From assembly GCA_963920635.1 (NCBI GenBank), contig OY987306.1:33857453-33921452 (forward strand): 64,000 bases of DNA. Direction: 5' to 3'. A program made the position numbers and the translations under genes. The notes below the pieces were generated by a model that was given only the letters and a program-made list of their open reading frames with translations, was not told where the DNA came from and searched no databases. This stretch comes from Pseudeuparius sepicola (Eukaryota > Arthropoda > Insecta > Coleoptera > Anthribidae). How positions within the stretch are numbered: the stretch's first letter is position 1; every line of letters starts with the position of its first letter. Shown here piece after piece: positions 45,723 to 57,297 of this stretch.

Positions 45723-47126
45723 CAGAGACTCTTTAATAAGGGGACCTAGCATGTCACAGTCTATCACATAGGAAAAGTGAAGCCTTTAGGACAAATTTGT
45801 TTTCTGTTGACTCCAAGGAGACCACAAGGTTATGTTATATGTCAGTGTCCAACTGCCATCAGGTTTTATGTGACATGCCAGTGCCATAGATTCTAAATTT
45901 TTAACTTTTCTAACTTCCAGATACTCATATGATATGCCAATTAAAGGTAAAAGGGCCGCCTGTAGTAGTCCCAATAATTGCAACCAGATTTTTCCTGTAT
46001 CACCTTTAGTAATCCTACAATTCCCATTACGTGGGCATTACGTATATAAGTAGGTAGTTCAAAACAAAAATCGTATTTCGAAAATTTTTAATTATTAAGC
46101 AGGTAGCTTCAGTCAGGTCTTTTATAAAAGAGTTTTTATCTACGACTACCAGTTTATTTTAAGTTTGTGTGGTACCTTGGGAGAGAAATAAATATACAAA
46201 AATTTTATAATGAACACCGAGAAAAACTACCATCATTAGAACTACTAGACCTAATCTTATTAGTCCATCCCGAAATCTGTGAAAGTTCTTTGGGTAGATA
46301 CATTCAACAAGGGAAGAAAGTTCAAGTATACATATTACAAATGGATTGAGGAACCTGGTAACAAAGTGCAATAGCGACAAATTCTTAAATAAGCAAAATC
46401 GGCACTACTGACTTACCATACTTATTTCTTAAATTTGTGGAAATAATTGCTGGAAATCAATTTCAACTAATAGAATAATATTAAATTATTATAAAATTAT
46501 AAAATAAATTTCTTTCATTTGACAGTTGCCACATTCTGCACTTGTATACCTACACAACATTGTCAAGTCTAAAGTCTATCCAAGTTACAGAGGCAGTGGA
46601 TCAAAACATTGGCCACCACGTGATCTATTCTCTTATTGGTCTGGCCGTCATAAAATGTCAAGTGTTTACGCGGCGAGCAGAATGCAGGGCCGGCTCTTCC
46701 CTCAGTCGAGTTTCCTGCATATTTTAGATCGGATCGCGAGCAGTATATTCTGTAAATTTATTTTGCTACCTAATTTAAGGAAATTTATAAAGATCCACGA
46801 AAGGTAAAAACACAATTTTTAGAACTTCTAAAAGAATTAGTTCAGAATTACAAGCCACTGGGAATCTCATATTAGTCAGACCCTGGTAATCGATCGCAAT
46901 GCGGTCTTTGTTTATATCTACTGCCGCTGTAACTTGGATAGACTATAATTTTTAGTAATCATGGAAACCATTATTAATTTTTACTAACAATCAAAGTACC
47001 TATTATATTCATAGATTCTCCAATAAAATGGCATACTTGGCATCACTGATACCATTAGAATGAGGAAAGAATAGGCCTCACTTTGGAAAGTATAATGCTG
47101 GGTCCCCTTACTTTAAAGAGTCCCTG
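45723..47126 (-). mobile_element. Non-autonomous hAT-like element (copy B) inserted in gypsy pol
   Basis: The ends are CAGAGACTCTTTAATAAGG and the mirror of CAGGGACTCTTTAAAGTAAG. The exact 8-bp duplication TTTAGAAT lies at 45715-45722 and 47127-47134. It is in reverse orientation to copy A (1471-2509) and, apart from a nested 373-bp MITE, matches it along its length. Confidence 0.85.
46573..46945 (+). mobile_element. 373-bp MITE nested in the hAT-like element
   Basis: Inverted ends AGTCTATCCAAGTTACAG/CTGTAACTTGGATAGACT with TAA on both sides (46570-46572, 46946-46948). Copy A lacks exactly this segment, which gives the empty site. A 3-bp TAA duplication suits PIF/Harbinger, but a TA target (mariner group) cannot be excluded. 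Confidence 0.8.
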
Positions 47127-47134
47127 TTTAGAAT

Positions 47135-47345
47135 AAACGGGTATTTCATCACTAGTTCGAATTTTATGTTTTATTTTACTCGTAAATGTTAAGTTATTAC
47201 CTTGAATATGGAAAATGTCAGAGTATTCTTTAATTAAATTTATAATTGCTTGTCTTTCTTCTTGGTTCATATATATGTTCTGTGCGAAGTTTTGAAATAT
47301 CGAACTTAATTTTATCCGCGTTAAAATTATTACCTAAGTACTTCC
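47135..47345 (-). pseudogene. Ty3/gypsy pol fragment, upstream part
   Basis: On the reverse strand the frame contains EERQAIINLIKEYSDIFHI and EIPVYSK, the region between protease and RT in gypsy-type pol. It stops at the 8-bp duplication of the hAT-like insert. After the insert is removed in the mind's eye there is still a stop codon at the junction, so the gene was dead independently of it or soon after. No LTR was found on either side. Confidence 0.75.
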
Positions 47346-47512
47346 TATAACGTGTTTGTTTTTTTAATTTTTAGCAAGACATTTTTTTATAAAGTCATCA
47401 CCATTGTCATTTTTTTAGGTTAGAAACGAAATATTAGATAAAACATTCCACGTGTTACAAACCAATTCTTATATGATTTATTTGTCCTACTATCCCCCAT
47501 AATCCCACTTAA

Positions 47513-48984
47513 CCCATTAGCGCCTTGCGTTACCATATGGCAACGTCCAACAGGTGATCTTTTCGACGCGTCCTAACTTGTCAGCGATTTTATTTCGTTT
47601 ACGGTAGGAATCTTATTACCGACGTATTACTGTTTGGAATACATTCGTACTGGCAAATTCAGTTTACATTTGATTGTTAGAGTGTGAGCAGTGCTAGAAT
47701 ATACCATTCAAATAAATCATCAAAAAAAATGGAGCCTCGGTTTGAGTAAGTATGTTTATTTATATGTGTCACATATTTTTGTTACTTTGGATTTATATTT
47801 ATGTATAGAATGCGTTAGATTATTCATTGACAAAATATAAAGACATTTTACTAAAAACTAGCTGACTTACATATTCGTAAACATGACTGTTGCCATATGG
47901 CAACTCTAAGCGCTTACATTCAGTAAATATTTATTTTTCAATTCCAGGAGAGGATTCTCAGTTTCTCAAGCACTAGATATGATTTACAATGATGAAACTT
48001 AGACCAATGATTGAAATGCTAAAAGATCGATGTATCCACAATTTTGTTCCGGAATTGAACCTAGCATACGATGAAAGTATGGTAAAGTATTATGCGAAGC
48101 ACAGTTGCAAACAGTTTATTCGGGGCAAGCCAATCAGATTTGGCTACAAAATCTGGAGCCTATAGGCTCCAGATTTAGTGTTTATAAACACTAAAGATGG
48201 CTACCTAATAAACTTTGATTTTTATCAGGGAAAGAGTCCTAAAATGAATTCGGACTATGATGTTCTATTTGGTAAAGCCGCTAGCCCACTTCTGATAATG
48301 TTAGATGAACTTCCGCTAGGAAAAAGACAGTTGGGGTATACTTTCTATATGGATAATTTATTTTCTAATCCAGCACTATTTTCTTTTTTGCAATTTCGCG
48401 GCTATTCCGCCATTGGGACAATTCGAGAAAATAGAAGTCCAACACAGTGCACCCTAACTAACAACTTGCGTATCAAGTTCGTCCTAAAGGTGCTGGAAGA
48501 CGTGCAGGATCAATAGAGTCCTCAGATAATAGCCGTATTTCAGATAATATTAGATTTGATAGAATTGACCACTTTGTTCAGCATACAGAAGGCCATAAAA
48601 AAAGAAGGTGCGCGCGCAGTACATGCAAGTCCATAATTAGAACAATGTGCTGGAAGTGTAATGTAGCCTTGTGTATTGACTATTTCCAGCCATTCCATTG
48701 TCGATAGCATAATCTGCTATTGCATAAAATAATATATACTTGACGATATTATACTGTTTCATTGTTTTCCAAATAACTGCCAAAACCTTTTTTATTTCTT
48801 ATAAAATTAGACACTTTGACTTCACAAGCTCCTAGCGTTACCATATGGCCACAGCCTATATTTCAAAAAGTACTACTCAGATATTTTTGGAATAAAATAT
48901 TTTCGTTTCAGGGAGTCATTTTTTACAGTTATTTAAGAAAAAATATCGAAATTTGAAAAAATACATAATTCAGGCGTTAATGGG
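47513..48984 (+). mobile_element. piggyBac element, complete ends, decayed gene
   Basis: Flanked by TTAA (47509-47512, 48985-48988) with inverted ends CCCATTAGCGCC/GGCGTTAATGGG. CGTTACCATATGGCAAC and CGTTACCATATGGCCAC occur again near the two ends (about 47529 and 48835), like subterminal repeats. Length 1472 bp, shorter than usual for autonomous piggyBac elements (about 2.4 kb), because much of the transposase is missing. Confidence 0.9.
47730..48710 (+). pseudogene. Decayed piggyBac transposase
   Basis: A short first exon begins at about 47730 (MEPRFE, donor GAGTAAGT) and an acceptor TTCCAG near 47947 resumes the frame (RGFSVSQALDMIYNDE). Then a stop and a large deletion lead directly to the catalytic region: YDESMVK (first Asp), KPIRFGYKIWSL, a TAG stop at about 48162, GYLINFDFYQGK, FYMDNLFSNPAL (second Asp). 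After another frame change it ends in a Cys-rich tail (RCARSTCKSIIRTMCWKCNV). Family order is kept, but several breaks make it non-functional. Confidence 0.85.
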
Positions 48985-49059
48985 TTAACCGACCCATAAT
49001 ATTACCACCCAAACCCCAAAACACGAATATCATGCCATCCATGGCAAAATCACACCCGA

Positions 49060-49310
49060 CCCTTTCACGTCCCAGTTGGCCGGACGAAATCGCATCGACC
49101 CATCGGCACGCCCACTTATGGGAGGGGCGCGCGGCCCCGGCTCCTCCCCTTTATCGTTAAATCCGCCAATCGCGTGCCGCCGGAGCCCCGGCGATTTCTA
49201 GAGGCTGCCCCGCACAAGGACGAGGCAGTCGGGATCGGTTTTTCGTGCGAGGTGCTTCGCGCGTATCGATTTTTGGGGTTAAGGATGCGAGGGGTTGTGT
49301 AGATCAACTT
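49060..49310. promoter_or_regulatory. CpG-rich island upstream of a candidate first exon
   Basis: GC- and CpG-rich stretch (for example GGGAGGGGCGCGCGGCCCCG) just before the ATG at 49346. It has the look of an unmethylated insect promoter. No reading frame is claimed inside it. Confidence 0.35.
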
Positions 49311-49345
49311 TAGGTACTTTTATATTGTGCAATAAGGGTTGGAAA

Positions 49346-49417
49346 ATGGACGTATGTGCCAGGGAAGTCGAAGGGAAAGGTAGCAGCACGTTTAAAATTG
49401 AAGAAAGAGAAATGAAG
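49346..49417 (+). CDS. Candidate first coding exon of an unrecognised gene
   Basis: GGAAAATGGAC gives an ATG in an acceptable context. 24 codons (MDVCAREVEGKGSSTFKIEE start) end precisely at a strong donor, GAAATGAAG/GTATGT. It lies 36 bp after a CpG-rich island, as expected for a first exon. No in-phase second exon was found in the remaining 14.6 kb, which is mostly transposon sequence, so the gene would have a long first intron or continue beyond the window. Too short to assign a family. Confidence 0.35.
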
Positions 49418-49889
49418 GTATGTTTGAAAGAGTAATGCCCTTTGTAATTAAAGGAACCAACATTTTTTACACCTATTTCCTTTTGTATATTTCATATATG
49501 GGCACCAATGTATGCTGTTAGTAAATCGCTTGTATTTGCAATGAATAGAAACAACTTTCTATTGCAGATAGATATCATACATATCGGTGCCGAATCAATC
49601 AAGCAATAACAAAAAAAATAGTGGCGTTTTGAACATGTCTATGTTACACCATTGGGCATTCACGGAAAATCGCGGTAAAAAAACAACATCCTGTATGTAG
49701 CCAACAAAAACGTAAATGTGTTTCGGGTGCCAACTGTGCATAAACCCTTTGATAAACTACCTGTCTGTCAAATCCTATAACGCCTTCCATAAGTCACAAG
49801 AGGTGGCAGATATCTAACTTCTGAGGTTATACCTACATCGGTTTGATGATAAATGAAACATTCCTACTGGACACATTTACACAAAGGAC

Positions 49890-50000
49890 GTGGGATTGAC
49901 GATGGGGGGTCTGGGACTGTGCCCTGTGGTACACCTTTCGATACGAATGCGTCTATATTCCGACGATAACTTTCAATTCAGTTAATTTCATATTTCCAGA
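49890..50000 (-). pseudogene. Small LINE reverse-transcriptase remnant
   Basis: Reverse strand around 49985-49910 reads NIDAFVSKGVPQGTVPDPP, close to the GVPQGTVLGP block shared by jockey/CR1-type RTs. The frame is lost after about 35 codons. Similar scraps occur at 54345-54290 (reverse, VVPQGSLLRP) and 58905-58945 (forward, GAPQGYVLGL). Confidence 0.45.
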
Positions 50001-50037
50001 CATCCTATAATTTCCTATCAAATACATACCTACTAAT

Positions 50038-50700
50038 AATGGACCCGGAGATAGTGACAGATTTTTGGACGTGATTTTACTCAGTATGCCTTGCAAAGGG
50101 CATTATGTGGCACATATTCTCACAATTAATGAGGTATGAATCAGAGAGTCATCCTGGGTTCTTCATGTGAAAAACTGAGTTTTCAATTATTCGAAAAATA
50201 TGCTTTTTGATGTGATTTTATACAGGCTGCCATATGTTTTATAATGAAGTTCAAAATAGAAAATTTCTCGGAAAACTATAGGCATACCGTTAGGGTGGGT
50301 CCAAAGGGCTATTATTGCCACGTGATCTTGTATTTTAATAATTAATTTTTCCACGTTTCTGAACAGGCTGCCAATGAGAAGTATGCAAGTTCTTGTTATG
50401 AAACTGCTGAAGAAAAGATGGCATACCGTTTGCGCATGTCCAAGTACACTTTACATCGAATAACTCGTTTAAATGATTAAATAACATTCAATTTAAACAT
50501 AGTACTTGGACATGCGCGAAAGGTATGCCATCCTTTTTTCAGCATTTTCATAATAAGAACTTGCATACTTCTCATTGGCAGCCTGTTCAGAAACGTGGAA
50601 AAATTCACTCTCTGATTCATACCTTATTATTGTGAGAATATGTGCCACATAATGCCCCTTGCAAGGCATACTGAGTAAAATCACGTCCAAAAATCTGTCA
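50038..50700. repeat. Imperfect inverted repeat with a one-sided insert
   Basis: The right arm 50493-50700 is the reverse complement of two left blocks, 50038-50136 and 50350-50455. The intervening 50137-50349 has no partner on the right. Reverse-strand frame 50837-50493 crosses the right arm (contains DRFLDVILLSMPCKGHYVAH) and is the longest in the area; I do not recognise it. Confidence 0.75.
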
Positions 50701-51779
50701 CTATCTCCCGGTCTATAAATAGAGCTTTGTTTGAAGGAGACATTTAAATGTTTAATTAATTTCTTTGCTATTTTATACAATTGCAATATAATGTAAACGT
50801 ACCTACCAGTGCCAGATACATTACCTAAACCTGACACATGTTTTATTTAATTGAAAAATAAGCTAATGAGCAGATCTAATTCCATTCTATTCAAATATTT
50901 AAGTGGGTTATCTATGTTCCTAAGTTAGTTATCTTGGATTCTCTATTTTTACTGACTCCAATTTATAGATGTTATATACATCGTGGTTTCTTAGCGAAAT
51001 TGTTTAGTTCAACTGTCTTAATTTTTGTGACTTATACTTCTAAGCAAACAAAGTAACTAATTTAGAACTATTTCAAGTTTTTGAAGATTTTGGTTGGGAT
51101 GTCAGCTATTGGCTATGCTTGTGTTTATGTTAAGTCACAGACGGCTAGGAACGCCCTGAAGTTAAGAAAGCTGGCAACAAGGCTTGTGGGTCTGCGCGGC
51201 GTGGCCTGTCGCTCCCTGTCAGTTGACTTTACAAGAAATTTACCAGAATTAATTTGTGTAGTGCGGGTAGTGCTATCGTCGCCAGATTGCTACGACGAGG
51301 CAGTGTGTCTCTGGGTGGAAACAGACAGCCCGAAGTGCTGGCAACAGCTTTTTTATAAATTTGTTTTGTTTGTGAAAAAATGAAACATTTCTCTAAAAGT
51401 TCGAAGTGAAGAATGGCTCCTTTACAATTTCAAGCCTCAAGATGCCTAGAACCGTCGAGCGGGAAGCTAGAACTTAGTTATATAGGCACCCGGCTGTAAA
51501 TCAAATCATAATAATAACTTGAACTACCTATAGGTTTTCTTTGCTTGACGGCAAGCTTGTATTCGTTTTGGGCTTTCCAAGGGACGAAAATTTAAAAATA
51601 AAATGATTAAGGGCCAATTGTATAGACAAACTAAAGTACCCTTTAAAATTAAAGGAGCTTTTTAACAATCCAACCATTGTTTAGTATTGTTGCAAAAGTT
51701 TCTTTACCTAATGTTAAAGTCAAAAGATAATTTAGTTGAATGTATTATGAAATTGATCCTAACTGCCACTTCAATCAGA
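50701..51779. other. Non-coding region with a GC-richer patch
   Basis: 51120-51355 is GC-richer than its surroundings and carries a 100-codon forward frame (51081-51383) with no recognisable family, no clear ATG context and no splice partner. Left unassigned. Confidence 0.4.
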
Positions 51780-52210
51780 AGAGATTAAGTACTCTCCTTC
51801 ACAACATGCTGTTATCTGTTCGCTTGTTGTTTGTATTTTTATGAAAATTTAACCATAAGGAAAGATAGGTAATCACCATTTGCCTGATGGCGCACTTTGA
51901 AAAAATCTCTTACAGCAAATTTTAGTCCCCTCCCTTTGCCCAAATTTCCTTATTATTGTTCGAAAATGTACCTATCCACACCACGAATCGTACGTATTAT
52001 AAATACTTATAGTTCTGTGTAATTATATTTTGTTACTTGTTACTGCTTTTATTGTCTGTTAAACAAACATACCTACTTACTTAGGTACCCAATTATTGAA
52101 ACAAAGTTCACAAATGTATCTAATTATAATTAAAAAGAGGGTTGAACATTTATTAGAAAAGAAAAGTGCAGACTGCTCTGTACTGCATATAGGCCCGTTG
52201 AACCGTCCTG
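51780..52210 (-). repeat. Dispersed repeat, inverted partner of 25970-26410
   Basis: See the entry at 25605-26410. The match starts near TACTCTCCTTCACAACATGC and ends near AGACTGCTCTGTACTGCAT. Confidence 0.65.
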
Positions 52211-52432
52211 CTATGCGCAGATAGAAAATATTAAATGAGAAAAAAACAGTTGAGCTAAATAAAATGGGAATACATTTATGAGAATCAATATTATCATAGA
52301 AAAATAAAAGAAATAGGTAAATAAAAGCGAACATTATATTCAATAACATAACTGTGACACATATTATGAACAAATAACAATTTCCAAAATTGGACACCCA
52401 AAGTGTTCTACTCAAGAATAAGTTAGGTACTA

Positions 52433-53637
52433 GGGGAAAGTGACCTATGACGGCCCCTTGCCTGTGACGGCCCTCAGCTCATATTTACTGCTATGAATGT
52501 TGGGTTGCCTAAATTTATTACTGTATTTGAACCTCTTGTTGGGTACTGTACTCTAACGAATTTGTGATAGTCGGCATTGCTCTGGTGTTTTGTTTTCAAG
52601 AAAAAATGAATCAGGTGAGTGGTGATGTAATAATAATGTAATTTCAAATGTGTCTAGCGCAATAACAAATTGGGCTATAGAGGTTAAATTTGAACCAAAC
52701 TGTTAACGCTGCTTTTGTAATATAACCTCTATGTCAGTTTTGAGGTTATGTTTGCTTATAAGAGGAGTGACCTTCGTGTAATATGAAACGTGTTTTTGCC
52801 TATGATGGCCCCCAAAGTGTGTTCGTATGATGGCTCCGGGGCCATCAATGGTACCTGCAAATAATTTGCGAATATAATTTGTCTTTTTTTATTTATTTTC
52901 GAATCGAAATAAAGAGAGGCGGCAGCAGTGGAGTGAACAGGATAATGGCTGCTGCTATACAATCCGTGCAAAATAATGATATGGGATGTACAATTGCGTC
53001 AAAAACATTTAATGTTCCTCGAACTACGTTACGTAGAAGATTTCGGTTAAATCAAGTTAGTACGAAGGGGTACTTAGGTGGTTACAAAGCTACATTTAAT
53101 CCGGATATCGAAGCATAAATTGTCAAACATATAGTGAATTTAGAAACAAGATTTTTTGGACTTAGCAGTGGAGAATTAAGAAAACTTTTATTCCAAATAG
53201 CAAAAAAACACCACCTTAAGCATCGATTCAATAGAGAAAAAGGAAAAGGAAAGTTAAGTTCCTTTTCAAGTACAGAAAGAGTTGTTATTTTTCAGAGTAG
53301 AACGTTTAGTTTGTATTTTGACATATTTTATTTATAATAAATGTTTTTTTCTCTATTTTGTGTTTATTTCGTAGCCAATTACCTCAAAAAAATTAATATA
53401 TCTTTGTTTTTTTCGAAGGGTCCATCACAGGAGCCTCGGTGCCTATGATGGCCCCATCAACATTTAAAAAAATAATAATAATTTGTGTTAAAAAATAATA
53501 TTTAAATGTTCTTATTGTTGATTAGTAAAAACACTCCATAACTGCTTACATTAAGCGCAAATTCGTTTTGAAATTTTCACAGGTGTCAATATTATAGCCA
53601 ATTAATGTTAGGGGGGCCATCAAAGGTAACCTTCCCC
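52433..53637 (+). mobile_element. Pogo-like element with N-terminal transposase remnant
   Basis: Ends GGGGAAAGTGACCTATGACG and the mirror of GGGGAAGGTTACCTTTGATG, flanked by TA (52431-52432, 53638-53639). The frame around 52910-53250 encodes a pipsqueak-type helix-turn-helix (AAIQSVQNNDMGCTIASKTF, then VPRTTLRRRF) followed by the conserved linker (LGGYKATFNPDIEA, stop, SSGELRKLLFQIAKKHHL). The stop is at 53116-53118. The DDE domain is deleted. Confidence 0.8.
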
Positions 53638-53639
53638 TA

Positions 53640-56600
53640 TATGTTCCAGAAATGAGAACGTACGAATAAATAAACATTTCTACATAAGTAAAATAATCAC
53701 TTGTGTTTTCCTTTTTAAAAATTGCTGTGACAATTTTTATAGGGTGTCAAAAACCACTGACACTTATTGGATAAAAAAATATAGATTTTAAAATATTGTT
53801 TATAAAAAAATATATTGCAGATTTGATTTGGGCTGTTGGTAATTATTTCCAGTGATGTGTCTCCTACTTACTCCATATTAAGAATCATCAATAAACGCGC
53901 AAATTGATTTTTACAGCTTAAAATTTGATAAAGGCGTCGGGCACTGGTAAGTTTACGTTATTTCATGGATCTGTCTTGAAGGCTAACTAGCCCTATTAAA
54001 AAAACTCACAAGAACACACCAGTGAAACCCCTAATAACAATCGCATATGTGTGACAGCAACGAATATGAATATGAATGGCCGAAAAATTCCATCTCTTTT
54101 GTATTAAAACCGACGTAGAAGGCTCGAGGGCACTCTACCCTTTGAAAAAAACCACACAATAAGGCCTCTCATATTCTCAACGTGACTTTCAGTCCTTAGA
54201 TCAACACACCTATGCCAAGAGCATCGGATTAAAGTGCTTGGACTTGGAGCGAAAGTAAACACGATGAAGACGTGAAACTAGTGAGGATCTTCGCCTGCGA
54301 AGGACGGAGTAGAGAACCCTGTGGCACCACGCAACTGGAATAGGCGCAACTGAGATGATTGGAAATCAGTAATTACATGAAATTAATAGAAGTAACCTTC
54401 CTGGGTACTGCCTGCGGTTAGGTTAATACATAGGCATAGATTTGTTCGTGGATTTTTCCCTAAGATGCAGTTACCGTTTACGGAGACGATTTTGCTATAG
54501 AGGAGTCAATGTACGGAACACATTCGTAATAAAAAAAATTATGAGACAACATTTTTATGTGCCATTGCATTAGTTAAAGCTCAAAGGTTGCAATACATTA
54601 AATAATAGAATTTTATGTCCTATATATTTTTTTTAGTTATTTTATGCTGTTTCAAGTGACTATTATTGCAGTTGTAATAACCATGTATAATTCGGTTAAA
54701 AGCAAACACCAAAAGCAAAGGTAGGGTAAATATACTTTGGGTGGTAGTTTTTACGATATGTAATGTAGTCACCTTTAACTGTACACGTATTTTATTAAGG
54801 AATTGAATCTGGCATGTTTGTTGGACCTGTTGGACCACTATTTGGAATCAAACCGCCACGAATGATGTCATTTTCCCGGGATTCCTAATCTATACAATTT
54901 TAATTGGCCAACATTCCGAAAAACGTTGATAAATGCACCCACAACGTCCAAGTAAAAAAAAACTCATAGTAAACACTGACACCTCGTCATAAATGAAGAT
55001 ATTAATTTGGCCATATTAAGACGAGAATATTCTCGGATAGGTACAAATGGCCTCTATATTTCAGGCTTATTGTGGGTCCAACGTGGAAAAATTCGAAGCT
55101 GTTTGTCAGAACTGAGAACTGTCGATATAGAAAAAAACTCGATACGTACCTACCGCTGCGAACGTGATAGTTTTTGGTTTAGATCTAACATAAGATGATC
55201 ATTAAGTGGTATATGTATAATGACGGAAATATGTCGAGGTAACTACCTTCATGTCAGATATTTTGATTGGATTTCATTATGACTTAATTCTGTGGACTAC
55301 GAGGCTGTAAAAAATGAACTAATAAAGAACAATTTCTTGGTTTCTGACTTGGATTTTATGAAGTCCCTAAACAGCAGTTAATAACACAATAAAACCTATT
55401 AAATGGTAAGATAATCTTCATTTAAACTGAAATTTTCCACTTTTTTAAATTAAACTTTGGGCCCCACGTTGGGTAACGCCGCCTTATCGATGGTTGGGCT
55501 GACATAACATATTTGTTTTGTTTATTCCTTTTATTTTTATGCTCGAAATAAAAAAGTTGCGGATTAGCCCATGGATTAGTTTCATTTTAATCTAATAGTA
55601 CCTACCCACTTACCTCAAAACCCGTGAAAACGACAACCTATTAACATCAAATCCAGCCTCGAAAGGTGTTCAACCGCTGCCGCGGAGTGGTACCAGTTAC
55701 ATTTGAAAGAAATACCTTGTCGAGAGATCGAAAACAAGCAAAAGGGCCTGGTCCTATTCAGCTAGAAGTCCACGGCCCCCCGCAAGTCTATTATAACCGA
55801 CAAAAGGGACATACCCATGGCAAAAGATGCATCGGTTATTTTTCACAAATTCGCAGACGTGTTCAATGGGCCCTATTCAGTAGCCAAGGGCGTTTGTACC
55901 TTTTGTTGACTGGGGGACTCGTGCCCGCAAAATAAGCATCGGTTAATCGGATTCTCGTAATATTCGGTTTAAAGGTGGGAAAAGAAAATAACTTGAGGAT
56001 CAGCGAGAAAATTTGTATTGGTCGTATCAACAACATGCATACGGATAATAGAGGCATATCATTTAAGCCGTGATAGAGGTTTACAATTTTAAGGTTATGA
56101 TCATAGATAAAGGATTTAATATATAGGGTTATGATATCGAATCACAAAGAATAAAGGTTAGGTTTGGAGTTAGGAATCAGCTGACACACCACAAATCTCT
56201 GTTCAGCCGATTAAATGCAGAAGAAACAAACAAGTGCGACACTTCAAAATGAATATGAATAGGACATTTTGCTTTACAAAATACACATAATTAAAGATTT
56301 TTGCAAATAATTCAATTTTCAATTTGTTTTTCACATTAGCTTCCTATTCATGACTTTCTCATTTTTACAAGCTAAGGACAAATTAGATATGGGAATGATT
56401 TGACATAAAAGAACGAATGGAAATCAGAACGCTATAATGAATGAGGGCAAAAAGTGAGTACCTACAAATTAACTAAGGCTACTAACTCTAACTCTTATTG
56501 GACATATTTACAGTCATATATTTATGAGGTTATGTTGGGTGTAATATGTATCTATATATGCATAGATATATCTATATATATTCTACAGACATTATTAAGT

Positions 56601-57288
56601 TACTAATTTATACTGTAATCATTTTAAGTTTTTTCAACAAAAACTACGTGAAATAAAAACAAAGAAATCTTTACCCCTCCATATCATGGAAACCGTTCAC
56701 AACTATTTTGCGCTAGAAAGGACTTTTTTTTGGATGTTTGGGTTTGGCCTAATTTTGTGTTAGTTTTACTGTACTAAAAGAGTTGCAGCGGTTTAAAAAT
56801 TTTGATTTTTTAGATTTTTGGCCATGGTAGGTATTGACTTTTGAATTTTTTGCTATTTTTCCCATCCCTCTGTAGTTACAATTTTTTACATCGTGACTGA
56901 ATCACACAGTATATTTCGCTTAATGCTAATAATAAGAAAACTGTTTCGAACTCAATGTTTCGTTCGAAAAATAAAAAGTTCGCCGTCCATAGCTATTAAA
57001 TCAGTGGTTTCTGGTTTTTCGGCGGACAGATTTATTCAAGAGGTTTTTTAGGACATAATCCTCGATGATGAATTTCGTGTAGCCACCTACGGTGCGCGAT
57101 CAAGGCACTAGCCGCCAAGCTATTTATCACTTTTGTGGTCATTCGGGCTTCCATACAACATTCGAGACCGTATTTTGTATTTTGAACGGCCTTTTTTAAT
57201 CTACCGAAGATAGTTTACCATACGGGGTGATTCACCTATGTATGGGAACATCTCTGGCGTAACATTGTGGCCATGTTGCCAAATCCCT
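53640..57288. other. Non-coding region
   Basis: Mostly AT-rich intergenic DNA. 54290-54345 (reverse) holds a short LINE RT-like scrap. 55640-55935 is GC-richer, with an 89-codon frame but no ATG and no family. 56540-56585 has an ATATAG/TATATC-rich palindromic run. No splice-consistent gene was found. Confidence 0.45.
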
Positions 57289-57297
57289 AGTCCCAAA

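Noticed and set aside
25970..52210. The inverted pair 25970-26410/51780-52210 as a large inversion boundary
   Set aside because: The similarity is limited to a few hundred bases and looks like two copies of a dispersed repeat; nothing between them supports a rearrangement.
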